Positions 39,501 through 52,050 of a stretch of DNA of 64,000 bases are shown in pieces. Under the pieces are notes generated by a model. It searched no databases, had not been told where the DNA came from, and saw nothing but the letters and a program-made list of their open reading frames with translations. This DNA comes from Dryomyza anilis (lineage: Eukaryota; Arthropoda; Insecta; Diptera; Dryomyzidae). Positions within the stretch are counted from its first letter, which is position 1, and each line of letters starts with the position of its first letter. A program made the translations under genes and the position numbers. The stretch spans positions 4,259,529 to 4,323,528 of the forward strand of contig OX638132.1 in NCBI GenBank assembly GCA_951804985.1. Direction: 5' to 3'.

Positions 39501-39530
39501 AAATCATATTAATACATATTCTATTCATTT
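36525..39530 (-). repeat. 11-bp satellite, block 2, inverted relative to block 1
   Basis: About 3 kb of ATTCATATTCA, the reverse complement of the block 1 unit, with scattered variants (ATTTAATTCAT, short CATATTCATATTC deletions). The blocks face each other across about 1.1 kb of ordinary sequence. Confidence 0.95.
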
Positions 39531-41784
39531 ACAATACATTCGGTATTTTCTTAATATTAATACACAATTTAAATTCCTATTTACTTTAAATCGGATTTTC
39601 CAATTTTCAATTTTCATTCATATTCAATTCCAAATAATGTTCATTACACAACAGAGTTTGAAACAATTTCAATAATTCCTCATTTAATGATTATTCCATT
39701 ATTTTACACAATATAGTTAATTAAAGACACATTGTAACTCATGGCTTGCAACGTCCGTCCACCTCATTATCGGTCATCATATAATTAAGTTTATTGATTG
39801 ATTTACCAGGTAACATAAAGCACATGCAACAACGAGTGCAAAGAACTGCTAATGGCAGCGAGATGTCAGAATAAACACCCAACGAGGTCGCTCATCAACT
39901 ACGTTGCACTATGTTGCTATTTGCGGAAAATGTTTCAGAATATATATGTGAGAAAGCGTGTCAACAATATCAATATATATGATGTGTAAAATACGAAACC
40001 TTTGAATGTTGTAACAATCGATATTATTTAGGAGGACGAAACAACCTACGTTTATTGTAATTTTACATGGAAAAGAAAAACAAAATTTAAAACTAACTGA
40101 AAAATAAAATACAGAGGGTTATGCAAATTTCAGTCCATAGTAGGTATTTAATCAATAATCCGTAAGTAACAGGTCGTGTTATGATCCCTTGTACAAATTT
40201 ATCCTATTATAGTAGACAAGTTTATTGCTTTATACGGTCGGTATATGGTCGGGTTATGACAAGGAAACCGAATCGGGAAACCCGATCATGGCCCCGAAAC
40301 AATTTCTATAGAAACTAGGTAAAAATCCTTTTATAATTTCTGTTAGGTTATTTTATAAATAAAAGGCATATGATATGAAAATAAATTGGTTTAAAATTAA
40401 TTTTTTGTTAGTTGAAGTATTTTTAAATCATGTTGTTTTAAGCATTTAATTAAAAATGGCATGTGGCCGGAAATGTAGCCGCAACAACGGCAATATATTT
40501 TCAGATGCAGTGCAACAGCAGCAACATGACTAAATTATGTTGTTGCTGATGAGCGCAAAAATTATGTTGGGGGAGATGGAAGTGAAGTCGTCTGGTCTGC
40601 CGCCTGTAGATGCAGTTGGGAACTTGGAAAGGGCGAAAAAAAGACAATATTAAATAATGCATTAAAAATAATAATAAAAATGATGAAAAATGTAGCCTGC
40701 CACAACATGTACTGAAAGACAGATACGACACGCAGACAGCAACAGTCAAAACATGCAACTAAAAAGTACAAAACAAATCGGCACAAATTTTAAATTTTAT
40801 ATTTATACTTTAATTTTAAGGTGTTATTTTTTTAATTCAAGAAACAAATTGCAAAAATTCAAGAAACTATGATGATTTTACAATATAAAATTCTAAATAT
40901 GTAAAAATTGAATTTGTGTGAACAAAAAAAATATTTTAGATCAAATTAAATTTTTTTATCACAAATAAGTAAAAACTTTTTTTCAACAATGATCAACATT
41001 TCGATATTATTCTAAATAGGTTAGATTTTACTAAAACAAAAAATAGTTTCGAATCATGAAGATTACACAGCACAGCAAAAAAAAGCTTACAACTTACGTT
41101 CTAATAACTATTATTGAAAATTGAAGGTAGTTGATATTTAATTTGGAGCATGTTTTACTCTACAAAGACTGGGTTATTATAATGTTGAATCTTTTGAGGA
41201 CTCTATCTTATTTTTCATCGACAATATAATCACTTTTCAAGCTTTCATAAAATTTACATGAGGTTGACTAGAGTTTAAATAAATATAAATATGATATAAA
41301 GACGAAGGTGATATCAAAATAAAAAGAGAAACGTCGTTTTTATAACAAACATCCCCAGACAAATTTTTTGAAAGGGTTAAAAAAAGGTTTCAAACATTTT
41401 TCGAAAGATTCAATCAGACAAAGTTGGAGTTTGCATCAGAAGTTTCCTATTCCGTGAATCTGCCATTAAAATTCCACTAAAATTGACAACACTTCCGAAA
41501 ATTATCCATTTATTTGTCTATTTGCCGGAACTATGCCCGAAATATTTCCAAAAATGACAGAAATTTTGTCTCGGAACTTTTTAAATACCCCTATTATATA
41601 AATTTAACTTACTTGTTAAGTGCTATATCGAAGCCCAGGTTCATTTGAACGGCTAGAGACAGTGAAAATCGTAAGGTATACAAAAAATCTTGATAAACCG
41701 CGCTTGCCATTCGACAAATGGTAAAAATCCGAGAGTAATTATAGTCTTGAAAAATGATTTCACCACCCTTGTTGTTAGTGGTTC

Positions 41785-41910
41785 ATGTACATTTCCCCGA
41801 AAGACATTTCCCCGAAAGACATTTCTCCGAAAGGCATTTCCCCGAAAGACATTTCCCCGAAGTGGACATTTACCCGAATGGACATTTCTCCGAAAGACAT
41901 TTCCAATTTT
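41785..41910 (+). repeat. 15-bp CATTTCCCCGAAAGA tandem repeat
   Basis: Eight units, some altered to GGACATTTACCCGAAT. They create in-frame FPRKT-type false ORFs. Related to the repeats at 13825 and 52590. Confidence 0.85.
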
Positions 41911-41960
41911 AACACGCACTACTGAAATCAAAAAATGGATAATTAAGTCAAATATTTGTG

Positions 41961-42183
41961 GTAGCGTCGATAGCTCAGTAGTTAGTGAGTTGTACTGCGT
42001 TCCAAAAGGTCCCGTAGCACAGGTTCAAACCTTTTAAATAAAACCTTTTTATACCACGCTACCTCCCGTCAGCCTTTCGGGTTCGGGATTAAACTGTAAG
42101 TGCCACCATGCCAAGACGCACAGCTCAAATGGTGAGAAGAGTTCGGCCTAGGTTCTTCAGAGCTTTTACGCCCAACTATTATA
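41961..42183 (+). mobile_element. tRNA-derived SINE, copy 5, diverged
   Basis: GTAGCGTCGATAGCTCAGTA and AGGTTCAAACC preserve weakened A and B boxes. The body is shortened but keeps ACCACGCTACCTCCCG, GCACAGCTCAAATGGTGAG and TTCGGCCTAGGTTCTT. Confidence 0.75.
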
Positions 42184-43214
42184 GTTTTGTTCTTTAAACC
42201 ACATCGTTTCAATTGCGTTAAGATATATATTTTGGTTATCTGGACATTTTACATTTATAACATGATTTTATTCAAACTGTTGTTACTATGTAATAACACA
42301 CACAACAATTGTTGGAACTGTTTTAGTCTATAGGTCATAATGTCTGTCATATTTTGTATACGTATTTTTGCCACATTTGCTACAAGACCTGCCACAAAAT
42401 GTCAAAAATAGGGGGAAAACTATAGTCTCTATAAAACCACAATAGCAAAAGAAAAAAGGGGTTCGTTCGTTGTTTGGTTACTTGTTGGGTCACTGTTGGT
42501 CAAACTGTTGAATAAACCCCCTTTTTTAAATTTGTACTTCAGCTGTTATATTTTGATCTGCTACTTTCAAATGAGACATGAATTTAAATTAAAATAAATA
42601 TTTTCCGGTTTCAATTATTGAAGAATTGAATGTGCTTGAAGCTCTACGAGTATTGTTTAAAGAGCATAAATAAAAATAACGTCACCATCATTTTAGGTGC
42701 CTTAAAAAGTACATTTAACGCATGAATAGTTTTTTATGACAGACAAGTTGTAGTTAATTTTTGTTGTTGCTATTGTGGTGGATGGCTCAAAACAGTTATG
42801 TACTTATTTGAAAATATTACAATCGGAAATGAAAATGAAAATAGTTGATTGGTGCGGCCGAAAGTCGTAGACAAGCCTCTTGTTAAACGCTAATGTTTTT
42901 AGTGTTATTGGTGTAAAACAATTTTTGGAATTCTTTTTTTAGTATTTGGCTAAAAGAAAACAAAATCAAAAACAAAAAAAAAACAAAATCAGAAAAAAAC
43001 ACCATAAAATTAATGTTTTTAATATTGGTCAATAGGATGTAAACTATTATCTCAATAGGCAAATACCATTAAAAAAAGAAATTTTATGAGTTTATGAGAT
43101 TACGATATGTATGCAGAAATTGAATTTATAACTCTCGGAGGAACTTACACTATTAAGGAAATCAAGAACATAATCAGATTTTGATCGTATAACTCTTCTG
43201 GTGCAAACATAGTA

Positions 43215-43515
43215 AAGGGTTTTTCAACAGGGACGCTACAAAAGTAGAGCGACAGTGACAGCAAACGACGCCATATCTCTTTTGACATTTCTCTTCAGTA
43301 AGGTTTGCCATTTTATGATGGAAAGATAAACGATTTCGAATTTCGGTAGTAAATTTTAATAATTTCGACTCGTTGTTGGCTCATATATCTTTCCATCATG
43401 AAATGGCAAACCTTACTGAAGAGAAATGTCAAAAAAGCGGCAAGAAATATGGCGTCGTTTGCTGTCCCAGTCCCTTGAAAAAAAACTTTTGTAGCGCTTT
43501 TATTGAAAAACCCTT
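43215..43515. mobile_element. 301-bp foldback MITE with TA duplication
   Basis: The same family as 22844-23400 without the nested insertion: AAGGGTTTTTCAACAGGGAC ... TTGAAAAACCCTT, flanked by TA (43213-43214, 43516-43517). It supplies the empty site for the nested MITE. Confidence 0.82.
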
Positions 43516-45156
43516 TATATTTTCTACTAAGGTATGGTGGTTTTTCGTTTTAAAATTCAGATATATTGCATATTTTACCAATAAATCGCATTTTTTCAGT
43601 AACAAACACTTCGAATAAGAATGCTTTTGATACCAAAAGAAGCGTAAACATAAAAACTCTATAATATGGTTGAAAATACTAAATTTCTACAATTTTTCTG
43701 CACCAAATTCTTCAATTACGGTTGTATTTGTCCAAGAATTACCAAATGATGAAAAGGCAAATTTTTTAGCCTTTTCTAATCTTTTAAAAATTGAAATAAA
43801 TACAAAAAAAAAGGTAAAATGAAAAATTTACCATTTCCTGCGACAATGCAATGTCCTCCGCACTGCGTGTGTTGAACATAAATTCTTGAAGTAATTTCAT
43901 CATGAGTACTGCCTGCTCTATGTAAATAATAACTTGAAATAATCCACAAAATAAACTGCAACACCCAATGATTGATGGTGGCGCTGATGATGAAGATGTT
44001 GGAGAGAGTAAAAAAATAATAGGTGGTAGTAGCAGGGTTCGGGAGTCGATGATAATCCACAAAGTGACAAGTAGTTGGAGTGCGTTGGCTTTAACGTTGT
44101 TGTTGCTGCTGCTGTGCTGTTGTTTGTTATTACTGACTGTTGGCACCACCATGAATTGAATTTTATTGATTGTAGAATTTATTGATTTTAGATTTTTCGA
44201 TACAATAAATATTTTCTTTGAATACACTTTAAGCACTGTGCTAAACGCACACAAACAACACAATTAATGCACATATGTTGTATTTGTTATTGTTGATTTA
44301 TTTTTTATTTTTTGCTGTGCAAAATAAAAAAAAAACATCAGCTGTTACAATTCACACTTTTGTATCTGCACACTATATATTATTTATTATGTATAATTTA
44401 CAGATTTTAGAATTTTTGCATAATTTTAAAAACCGTAAATTTTGTATTACAAACTTTATTAAAAACTTAAATTTTACGTTTATTGTTTTATTTTCATATA
44501 CAAAATTAAACTTGAAGAGCCAGTTTTCAGTGCTTTTTTTAAATTTAGTAAAAGTTAGCATCAAAGTTTTCAGTTTAAACTTAGTTCAACCAATCGATGC
44601 TGAAGGGTTAAACTTTATTTAACCCTCCAATGTTTTTTGACAGATAATTTTCTCTATTTTTTGTCGGTGCGCCAGTTCACTATTTATTATTTTTTACAAT
44701 TTTGTACACTATAGATTCAAAATTCATCCATACGTTCACAATAGTTGCTTGATCTCTTGTTAATAATTAGAAACATTTTTATTATATTTTACTGATATAT
44801 TTTTTATGATTTCTTATTTTTTAAAATTAAATTTGTCAGAAAATATAAATTAAGATAAATTAGTTGTCATTAGTTATTTATTAGTTTGATCTGTGTGCAC
44901 TCTAAACACTCACTGGAGAATAACTAACAAAGTTTACGTCATTTAATTTAAAAAGAAAATTAGAGCAACTAAGTTTAAAGTTGTTTTAAACTAGCTCTGA
45001 AAACTGTTTTAATGTTTTTTGAGATAAATCTCTTAAATATAATTAGGTATAGATATTATTTCACTTTAAAATATAAAATATTTTTTCTTTTAATGTTTTA
45101 TATTTATATTTTTTCATTAATTTTTATTATATATTTTTAAAATTCAGTCCTGTTTT

Positions 45157-46690
45157 ATGGAATTTCTAATTTTTATTATTTTGTTGTCGATTTTTTCTTT
45201 TATTTTTTGTGTTTTTTATTTATTTTTTGTGTTTTTTTTTATATTTTTTTCTATTGTATTTATTTTTTATGTTTTTTATATTTTTTTTATTTTTTATGTT
45301 TTTTTATATATTTTTTTATTTTTTATGTTTTTTCATTTTTTTTTTTATTTTTTATGGTTTTATTTTTCTTTTATTTTTTTTTCATTTTTATTTATTTTTT
45401 GTGTGTTTTTTTTATGTTTTTTATATTTTTTTTTATATTTTATTTATTTTTTATATTTTTTTTTATATTTTATTTATTTTTTATGTTTTTTTACATTTTA
45501 TTTTTTTATTTTTTATGGGTTTATCTTTCTTTTATTTTTTTCATGGCACAAATCAATTAGATATAGATTCTCTTCCAACAATAGAGTATCTTCCTTTTAT
45601 ATATCTTGTTGTTTTTGTTTTTTTTTTTATTTTATTCTCTATTATTTATTTTTATTGCATTTAATTTGTTTTCTTTTATTTTTTTTGTTTTATCGTTTAT
45701 TTTATTTTTTTTATCTTTTATTTTATTTTTTATCTTTTATTTGTTTCTTATATTTATTTTTTCTTTTTTTATCCTGTTTTTATATCTTATTTTTTTATTC
45801 TTTTATATATATAATATAATTTTAAATCTTTTATTCTTTTATTTTTAAATCTTTTATTTTTTATTCTTTTATTTTTTAAAGCTTTGGTTTTTTGTACTTT
45901 TATTTATTTTTTTAAATGTTTTATTTTTCAAATCATGCATTTTTTAAATCTTTTATTTTTGTTCTTTTATTATTTCTTTAAATCTTTTATTATTTTTGTT
46001 TTGTTCTTTTATTTTCTTTTGTCTTTTAGTATAATTTATTTTGTCTTTTATTTTCATTTCATATTTTATGGTATTTTATTTTTATTTCTTTTTGTTTCCT
46101 TATTTTATTTTTGTATTTTTATTTCAAATTTATTATTTGTTTTTTTTTTAATTTTTGTTTTTTTTATTTATTTTTTTAGTTTTTGTTTATTTTATTTTAT
46201 TTTTTTTATTTTTTTTTATATGATTCTTTTTTTATATTTGATTTTTTTATATCTGATTTTTTTATTTCATTTATATCTAATTTTTTATTTCATTTTTATT
46301 ATATTATTTTATTTTTATTATTTAATTCATTTTATTTTTTATTATATTCTTTAGTTTTTATTATTTTATTCTTCATATACTTTATTTTTTTTATATTTTT
46401 ATCATTTTTTCATATTTTTTAAATTTTATTTTTTTAAATTTAATTATTATTATATTTTTTATTTAATTTTTTTATTTTTTTAATTTTTTTATTTTTATTT
46501 AATTTTGTTATTTTTATTTAATTTTGTTATTTTTATTTATTTTTTTTATTTTTATTTAATTTTTTTTTCATTTTTATTTCTTTTATTTACATTTTTTTTA
46601 ATTAAAATTTTATTTAAATTTTTTTAGTTTTTTTTATATTTTTTTAAAATTAAAGAAAATATATATTTTTGTTTTTTTTTTTTTGCTTTT
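45157..46690. repeat. 1.5-kb T-rich low-complexity tract
   Basis: Repeats of TTTTATTTTTTATG and similar, almost devoid of C/G on the plus strand (A-rich in pum RNA). All Phe/Tyr/Ile-rich ORFs here are artefacts. Confidence 0.9.
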
Positions 46691-46879
46691 GTTTAATTTG
46701 TTAAATTTTAACTTAGTATTTTTATATTTAAATTTTTCACCTGCTAATTTAATTACTTTAATACAGAAACATGTCGCTCATTATTTCAACGACATCAATT
46801 CACATACAATGTACGATTTTATTTTTTCGATTTTTTTTGTTCTTTGTCTCAAAAATTCGCGTTAAAATTCGGGCTAAAA

Positions 46880-47500
46880 TAGCACAGAATACGTCGTCGT
46901 CGTTGTTGCAACACACACGCACGCACGCCGCTCGTCACTCGTCAACTGAGGATGAGGAGCCCACAGTCGGTCGCCAAACGCTAAAGTTGGCGAAAACGAA
47001 AACGACGACGACGATCAACAACAAATTGCTGAGTAGTGGAAAAAATCGTTTATTTGTTTGTGTTTTCCAGAGTCGACCAGGCAGGCAGAGCCGGCAAATA
47101 AAGAAAAAAAAAACAGACTTGCCATGCAAAGAGCAAAATAACGCGAACGATGAGAGGCATTAGACGACAAATGCGCCAAATGAGCGAGTTAACGTGTTGT
47201 GTCGTTTTTGTTGTTGTTGTGCATTAAGTACAACGATTCAAATTAAAACAACAACCAGAAAATAAACCAAACAAACGAGTTACTACTTAAAACAAACACA
47301 GCAAGCAGCAACTGCTCGAGCAACAACGAGGATGTCTTTCGACAGAACAACGACGAGTCGAATTGAGTTGAGTGGAGACTACAACGAGTAACGAGAAATA
47401 CTATTAAGTCGGCAAATTATAGTTCGTTCGACTGCGACAGCAAATAAACAACAACCAACCAAAATTAAATTAAGTCAAAAAGACGAAAAGAAAAGGAAAG
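46880..47500 (-). promoter_or_regulatory. GC-richer island, possible internal pum promoter
   Basis: On the minus strand TCAGTTG (46949-46943) is an initiator match, and GCGTGT at +28 fits the DPE in five of six positions. The transcript would begin AGTTGACGAGTGACGAGC and run into CAACAACGACGACGACG, like a fly 5' leader. The island stands out in an AT-rich intron. Drosophila pum has shorter isoforms from internal starts, but no splice from here to exon 3 is demonstrated. Confidence 0.3.
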
Positions 47501-48438
47501 GAAAAACATAAACCGTCGATGAAGCATTTAAACAAGTAAATAATAAATATTGAGCAGCTGACGACTGATGAGTGTGCAAACGACGAGGTGACGTGCGACA
47601 CGAAAATGCGTTCGCACACGAATCCAACGAATGGTTGGGATTTTTCTTTTTCATACGCACTGTGGAACATAATCTTTTACATTTTTATACTCAATACTAA
47701 AAGTATTCTAAATTTGGGCACCCAGACGAAGCCGTCGAGGATATGGGAATTAGGTATATCGGCTTTTTGAAGTAAAAGTCACCAACTAACGTTTTTAAAA
47801 TTTAAAAACTAAGTTTACAAAATTCACAAAAAAAAAATTGTCACGACCTTTTAAATGGAGGGAGTGACGAAAAAAAAACCCTGAAACCGACTAAAAATCG
47901 ATAACCGACCGAGGTCATGTGGTTTTTGAATTGTTAAGAAGTGGTCAGTGCAAACAAAAAAAAAAAATTGTCACACAATGTAAAAACCCGACCTTAAAAA
48001 TAAAAAATTAAAAATAGTGACCTCAAGATCACGTGGTACCCCTTAAAAATCAAAAAACTGTTTTTTAAACTCAAATTCATGGAAAAGGGGTGTCGCAAAA
48101 TGAAAATAATAAAATATTGAAAATCATTTACATTCAAATAAATGCCATGGAACTTTATATGCCAAAAAAAAAAATCTGGAACCGAAAAAAAAATTAGACT
48201 AAAAATATATATTTTTTTCGAATTTTTTTTAAAGTTAAGTTCTACCCAATTTTTAATCGTAATTTTAATTTAGCTCGGCTGCGGAAACATTTTGTAGAAC
48301 ATTTCAATTTTTACCATTGTATGAAATTTTAATCTTTTCCAAAAGAATCGCAAAATACATATTAAGGATCAAAAATGATCATCTAAAAAATTATTCACCT
48401 GATATTCAATAATTTGACAATTTTCATTTAATTCCTTA

Positions 48439-48600
48439 AGACTCGAATACACGATAGAGAAATTAGCTAGAGATAGAGAAAAAATCTATCATAGAGCTCC
48501 CTATAGTGGAGCTCTATGTAGTGTTTACACAACTCTATGAGATTTTGTTGCTCCATTTTGCTCTATCTCTAGCTATTTTCTATATCTTGTAAACTCGGCC
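48439..48600. mobile_element. 162-bp MITE with TTA duplication, second copy
   Basis: Inverted orientation relative to 20851-21013: it starts AGACTCGAATACACGATAGA and ends with ATCTTGTAAACTCGGCC. TTA lies at 48436-48438 and 48601-48603. Confidence 0.82.
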
Positions 48601-50019
48601 TTAAGATTTTTGTCAATATTTATAGATTTGAAATATATAGTCGTGGTGATAAAACGCAATGTATAATTTTGATAAGTGTTTAAAAGAAAACATAAAATAG
48701 TAACTGAATCGAATAAGAACAAAGAACCCATCGAAACTACGGAATTTGATGGACTAAAAAAAATAGCTAAACAAGCAACCATCATCGATTGTATAGGAAT
48801 CACAAAAAAGACAGCTACAAAAAGAAGAGCTTAAATAATAAAACAAATAAATGGAAACTAAAAAGTTTAAATAGCAACAGCTACAATACAAAAATAGGTA
48901 TCTTTTCATACTGCTGATGATGACGAGGATGATGTATGTATAAAAAAATTATAAAAACATAGCAAATCAATGACCTACGACTACTACTACTACGGAGAGA
49001 AGAAGACGACTTTAGTATACAAAAGAGACTACAACAAATAGTAGTAAAAACAATAAGTAGGCAAGCAAGAACAATGTATAAGGCGTGCAGAAACAAAAGA
49101 ACAGATAACTACACATACAGACGGACAGGCAGATACGACAGATAGACAGGCGAACAGACATCAGCGATTGTAGCCTGATATTAGAGACAGCCGACCGGCA
49201 CAACGTGAGACTATACTTTGTTTTAATAGTATCAGAAAAAATTACAATTGCATTTGAATTATATGATATAATAAAATACAACAGTTATTCAACTCGTTTA
49301 TATTATAATAAACAAAAATAATTAATATATCATTGCTGTATTAGTAAAACTAACTAAATACATTAATTCCAAACATTTATTTTTAGTTTAATATTGATTA
49401 TTTCTTAAAGTTGAAATGTCCTTAATATGTTTTAATTAATTGGTAGAAATGTTGGCCCCATCGATTCGGAACTGCCTTTTACTTCTACAACAACGATATA
49501 TACAATATTTTTTATTAAAACAATTTGTATTTCGAAAAAAAATTAAATGTTTTTAAAAAAAAATTTAAAATGTGGTATATATTCGTCATATCTAATCGTC
49601 ACAACACTTTAGATAACGCAAAAGATTTAATAAACTTGAGAGAGCCTACCTCAACTTTTATCAAATGGACCCCCTTGGAAAATATTTACTCAAAGTGTTA
49701 GTACACTTTTTGTTTTTATTGTATAAAAAATAAATGCAATAAAATTTAAATTTTGTTGACAGCAGATATCAACACTAAAAAATATTAATAATGCGCAAAA
49801 ACATTTGAGTTTTATTAAAATAATCAACGTAGTAAAATTAAATTGAACTAGCAGAAGAGATAAAATCTTATCAAAGTATTGATAGCCTTTTTTAGTAACA
49901 ACTTTTGAAAATAGCATAGCATAAGCTAGCGAAGCAATAAAACAAACAATAGTAAAATGTAAAATGATTCATGAATGTTCATGTTTGCAGTATTCTGTCA
50001 CTTGTTCAGGAGTAGTGTA

Positions 50020-50736
50020 ATTATACCCTACACCTATGAGGTACAGGGTATATTAACTTTGTGCATATATTGTAACGCCCCTTAGAAGGCGTATGGAGGA
50101 GGTATGGAAAAGTATATATATTCTTGATCAGCATCACTACCCGAGTCCGTTTAGCTATGTCCGTCTGTCTCTCTGTATTGCTGTCCGTATACACGATTGA
50201 GAAAGACTGATCAGAATGCGATGAAATATCGTCTCAATATATTTTAGCCAAAAGTAGGAACTGAGTTTGAAAATGAGCCAAATCGGTCAACGGACACGCC
50301 CACCTCCCAAACTCGAAAATTATTCAAGATATAGTTATAAAATTTAAAACACTTTGTTATAATTCACCTAAAAATATGTGGTCCAAAAATGGGCGTGATC
50401 CGCCTACATTTTTTTTCATTATTTCCCGGGTTTTCATAGTGGAAATTTGATCCGTAAATTACTAAAATCAAATCTATGAAATATTAGCCTTAGAAAATGT
50501 TAAATATAGGCGTGGTCCGCCCAATTATATTTTTTTAATTTTTTTATTAGTTTTTTATACTTTTATATCAATTTTTTAATTTATGGGGATTAGGACGTAA
50601 ATTTCTGATATGTGAATAATATTCCGAGGGTGGGGAGGTTCAGCATAATTAAAAACTTTAAAATTAAGGTATGCAATTAAATATTAATATCCCCACCAAA
50701 GGTGGGGTATTCCATAGTCGGGCCCGACCGACTATA
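50020..50736 (+). mobile_element. mini-me-like element, near full length
   Basis: TATACCCTACACCTATGAGG at the start, then GTAACGCCCC, GTATATATATTCTTGATCAG, GTCCGTCTGTCTCTCTGT and an end at GTCGGGCCCGACCGACTATA. The (TA)n-core-(GTCY)n order is characteristic. Collinear with 3635-4256. Confidence 0.72.
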
Positions 50737-51237
50737 AAATCCGCCCCATGTGACCGAACTACCCATGTGACCTAACTTTCCCAACTCGTTTTTCTAAAAA
50801 CTTTAAACAAATTTTTAAAAGATTAATTTCTGTAATAACTGTTTGGTGGAATCGCTACGCACCCGGACTTCAAAATTTAAAAAAATGCAAAATCTAAAAA
50901 GCCCATAGACAGTACAACGATCACGGGCAAGTTTTTGCTGCTCCTTTTTTAAAGAATTTGCCACAAATATATTTTTTTGAGCGCACGAAATTTTACAGAA
51001 TTGTATTTTTTTGAGGTTGATACCCCCTACTGATCATACAGATGTCAAGATGTAGATTTCAAGCAATGATTGGCGCTTGGATGAAAAAAAAACATTTTAA
51101 AAGTCGCAGCGGGAAGTTTTAACAAAATTCGTTAAACGAATTTTTTGATTTTATACTGTTGGTTTTCCTGGCGGTACCACTCACTGGCCATTTAAGTGCT
51201 AAATATAGAAAAGTAAATCATAATTTCTACTACTTAC

Positions 51238-52050
51238 CGCTGCTGCGTTGCGACTGGCTGCAGCCGCCGCCGCTGCGGCATTGCTCATGTACTGGCTCTG
51301 CGGCATCATGCCCATGTGCGGCTGACCGCCCAAATAAACCATTTCACCGTGACCCGAGGGACCAGGTTGATGACTGCCCGGCGGTTTCGATACGCCACCG
51401 CCGTTCATGCCGACACCTGGATGTACGCCGGGATGATCGTAAATGTTGCCCGTTTGTATGGCCGGCAACTGCATAGGTGGCATACCGGCGGCAATGGCCG
51501 CTGCTGCTGCGGCTGCTGCCTGATTATTCATGGCATGATTCATAAGATTTGAGCCAATGTGCGAAGGTCCGCCTGCGCCGCCCAACATTTGCGGCTGCAA
51601 TTGCGATGGGTGCGGTACATGTTGCTGCTGTTGTTGCTGTGGTGGCTGCTGATGCGCTGGATGCGGTGGCTGCTGCTGATGCTGTAACTGTTGTTGTTGT
51701 TGTTGATGCTGCTGCTGTTGTTGCTGCTGTTGTTGCTGTTGTTGCTGCTGTGCAGCTGCTGCGCCTGCTGCCGATACTTGAGACATCATTTGATTATGTT
51801 TGGCCACAGCGGCGGCCTGTTGCATGGTGGCAGCAACTGCTGCTGCTGCAGCCGAATTGCCCATTAACGCTGCGGCGTTCATCGATGACTGCGGATATAG
51901 TTGATGATGCAGGCCGCCGTTGGTGCCCATGCTGTTGAGATTGGCGCCCATGCCGATGGGGCCAATGGTGCCAGGACCACCGCCGGGTGGTGCGCCGGGT
52001 GCGGCATTAGCAGGATTCATGGGTGGATTGTACTTCCATTTGTCAGGGTT
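51238..52050 (-). CDS. pum: Pumilio, second coding exon (residues 74-344), Gln/Ala-rich
   Basis: This 813-bp exon (271 codons) opens with NPDKWKYNPPMNPANAAPG, a block strongly conserved in Pumilio, directly after the phase-0 end of exon 1. It then runs into Gly/Asn-rich sequence, alternating polyAla and a polyGln tract with His (about 51650-51760), and ends with SRNAAA. The acceptor is CAG at 52053-52051; the donor is GTAAGT at 51237-51232. These low-complexity N-terminal regions carry the repressor activity of Drosophila Pumilio, separate from the Puf RNA-binding domain. Both boundaries are phase 0, so skipping the exon would keep the frame. Apparent plus-strand ORFs across it are shadows of the repeats. 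Confidence 0.95.

Larger units (their letters stand above)
18257..51237 (-). other. pum intron between exons 2 and 3 (33 kb)
   Basis: The intron is bounded by GTAAGT at 51237 and TTTTAG above 18256. It holds most of the satellites and MITEs listed separately. I see no gene in 18260-19330, 21050-22840, 23405-24190, 24895-25205, 25700-26980, 27540-29370, 30530-31515, 32400-34110, 39540-41785, 42185-43210, 43520-45150, 47600-48430, 48605-50015 or 50740-51230. GC-richer patches at 32640-32960, 35740-36200 and 46880-47500 stand out and may be regulatory. Confidence 0.75.

Noticed and set aside
41653..42037. ORFs of FPRKT or FRGNV repeats
   Set aside because: Produced by the 15-bp TTCCCCGAA repeat and the adjoining SINE.
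45157..46422. Several Phe/Ile/Tyr-rich ORFs up to 220 aa
   Set aside because: They are translations of a T-rich low-complexity tract and overlap each other in all frames.
46771..47163. 130-aa plus-strand ORF across the GC-richer island
   Set aside because: Composition is CGA/ACA low complexity, there is no plus-strand promoter evidence, and it overlaps a better-supported minus-strand initiator.
51159..51938. Plus-strand ORFs over pum exon 2
   Set aside because: They are antisense shadows of Gln/Ala/Gly repeats in a securely identified minus-strand exon.
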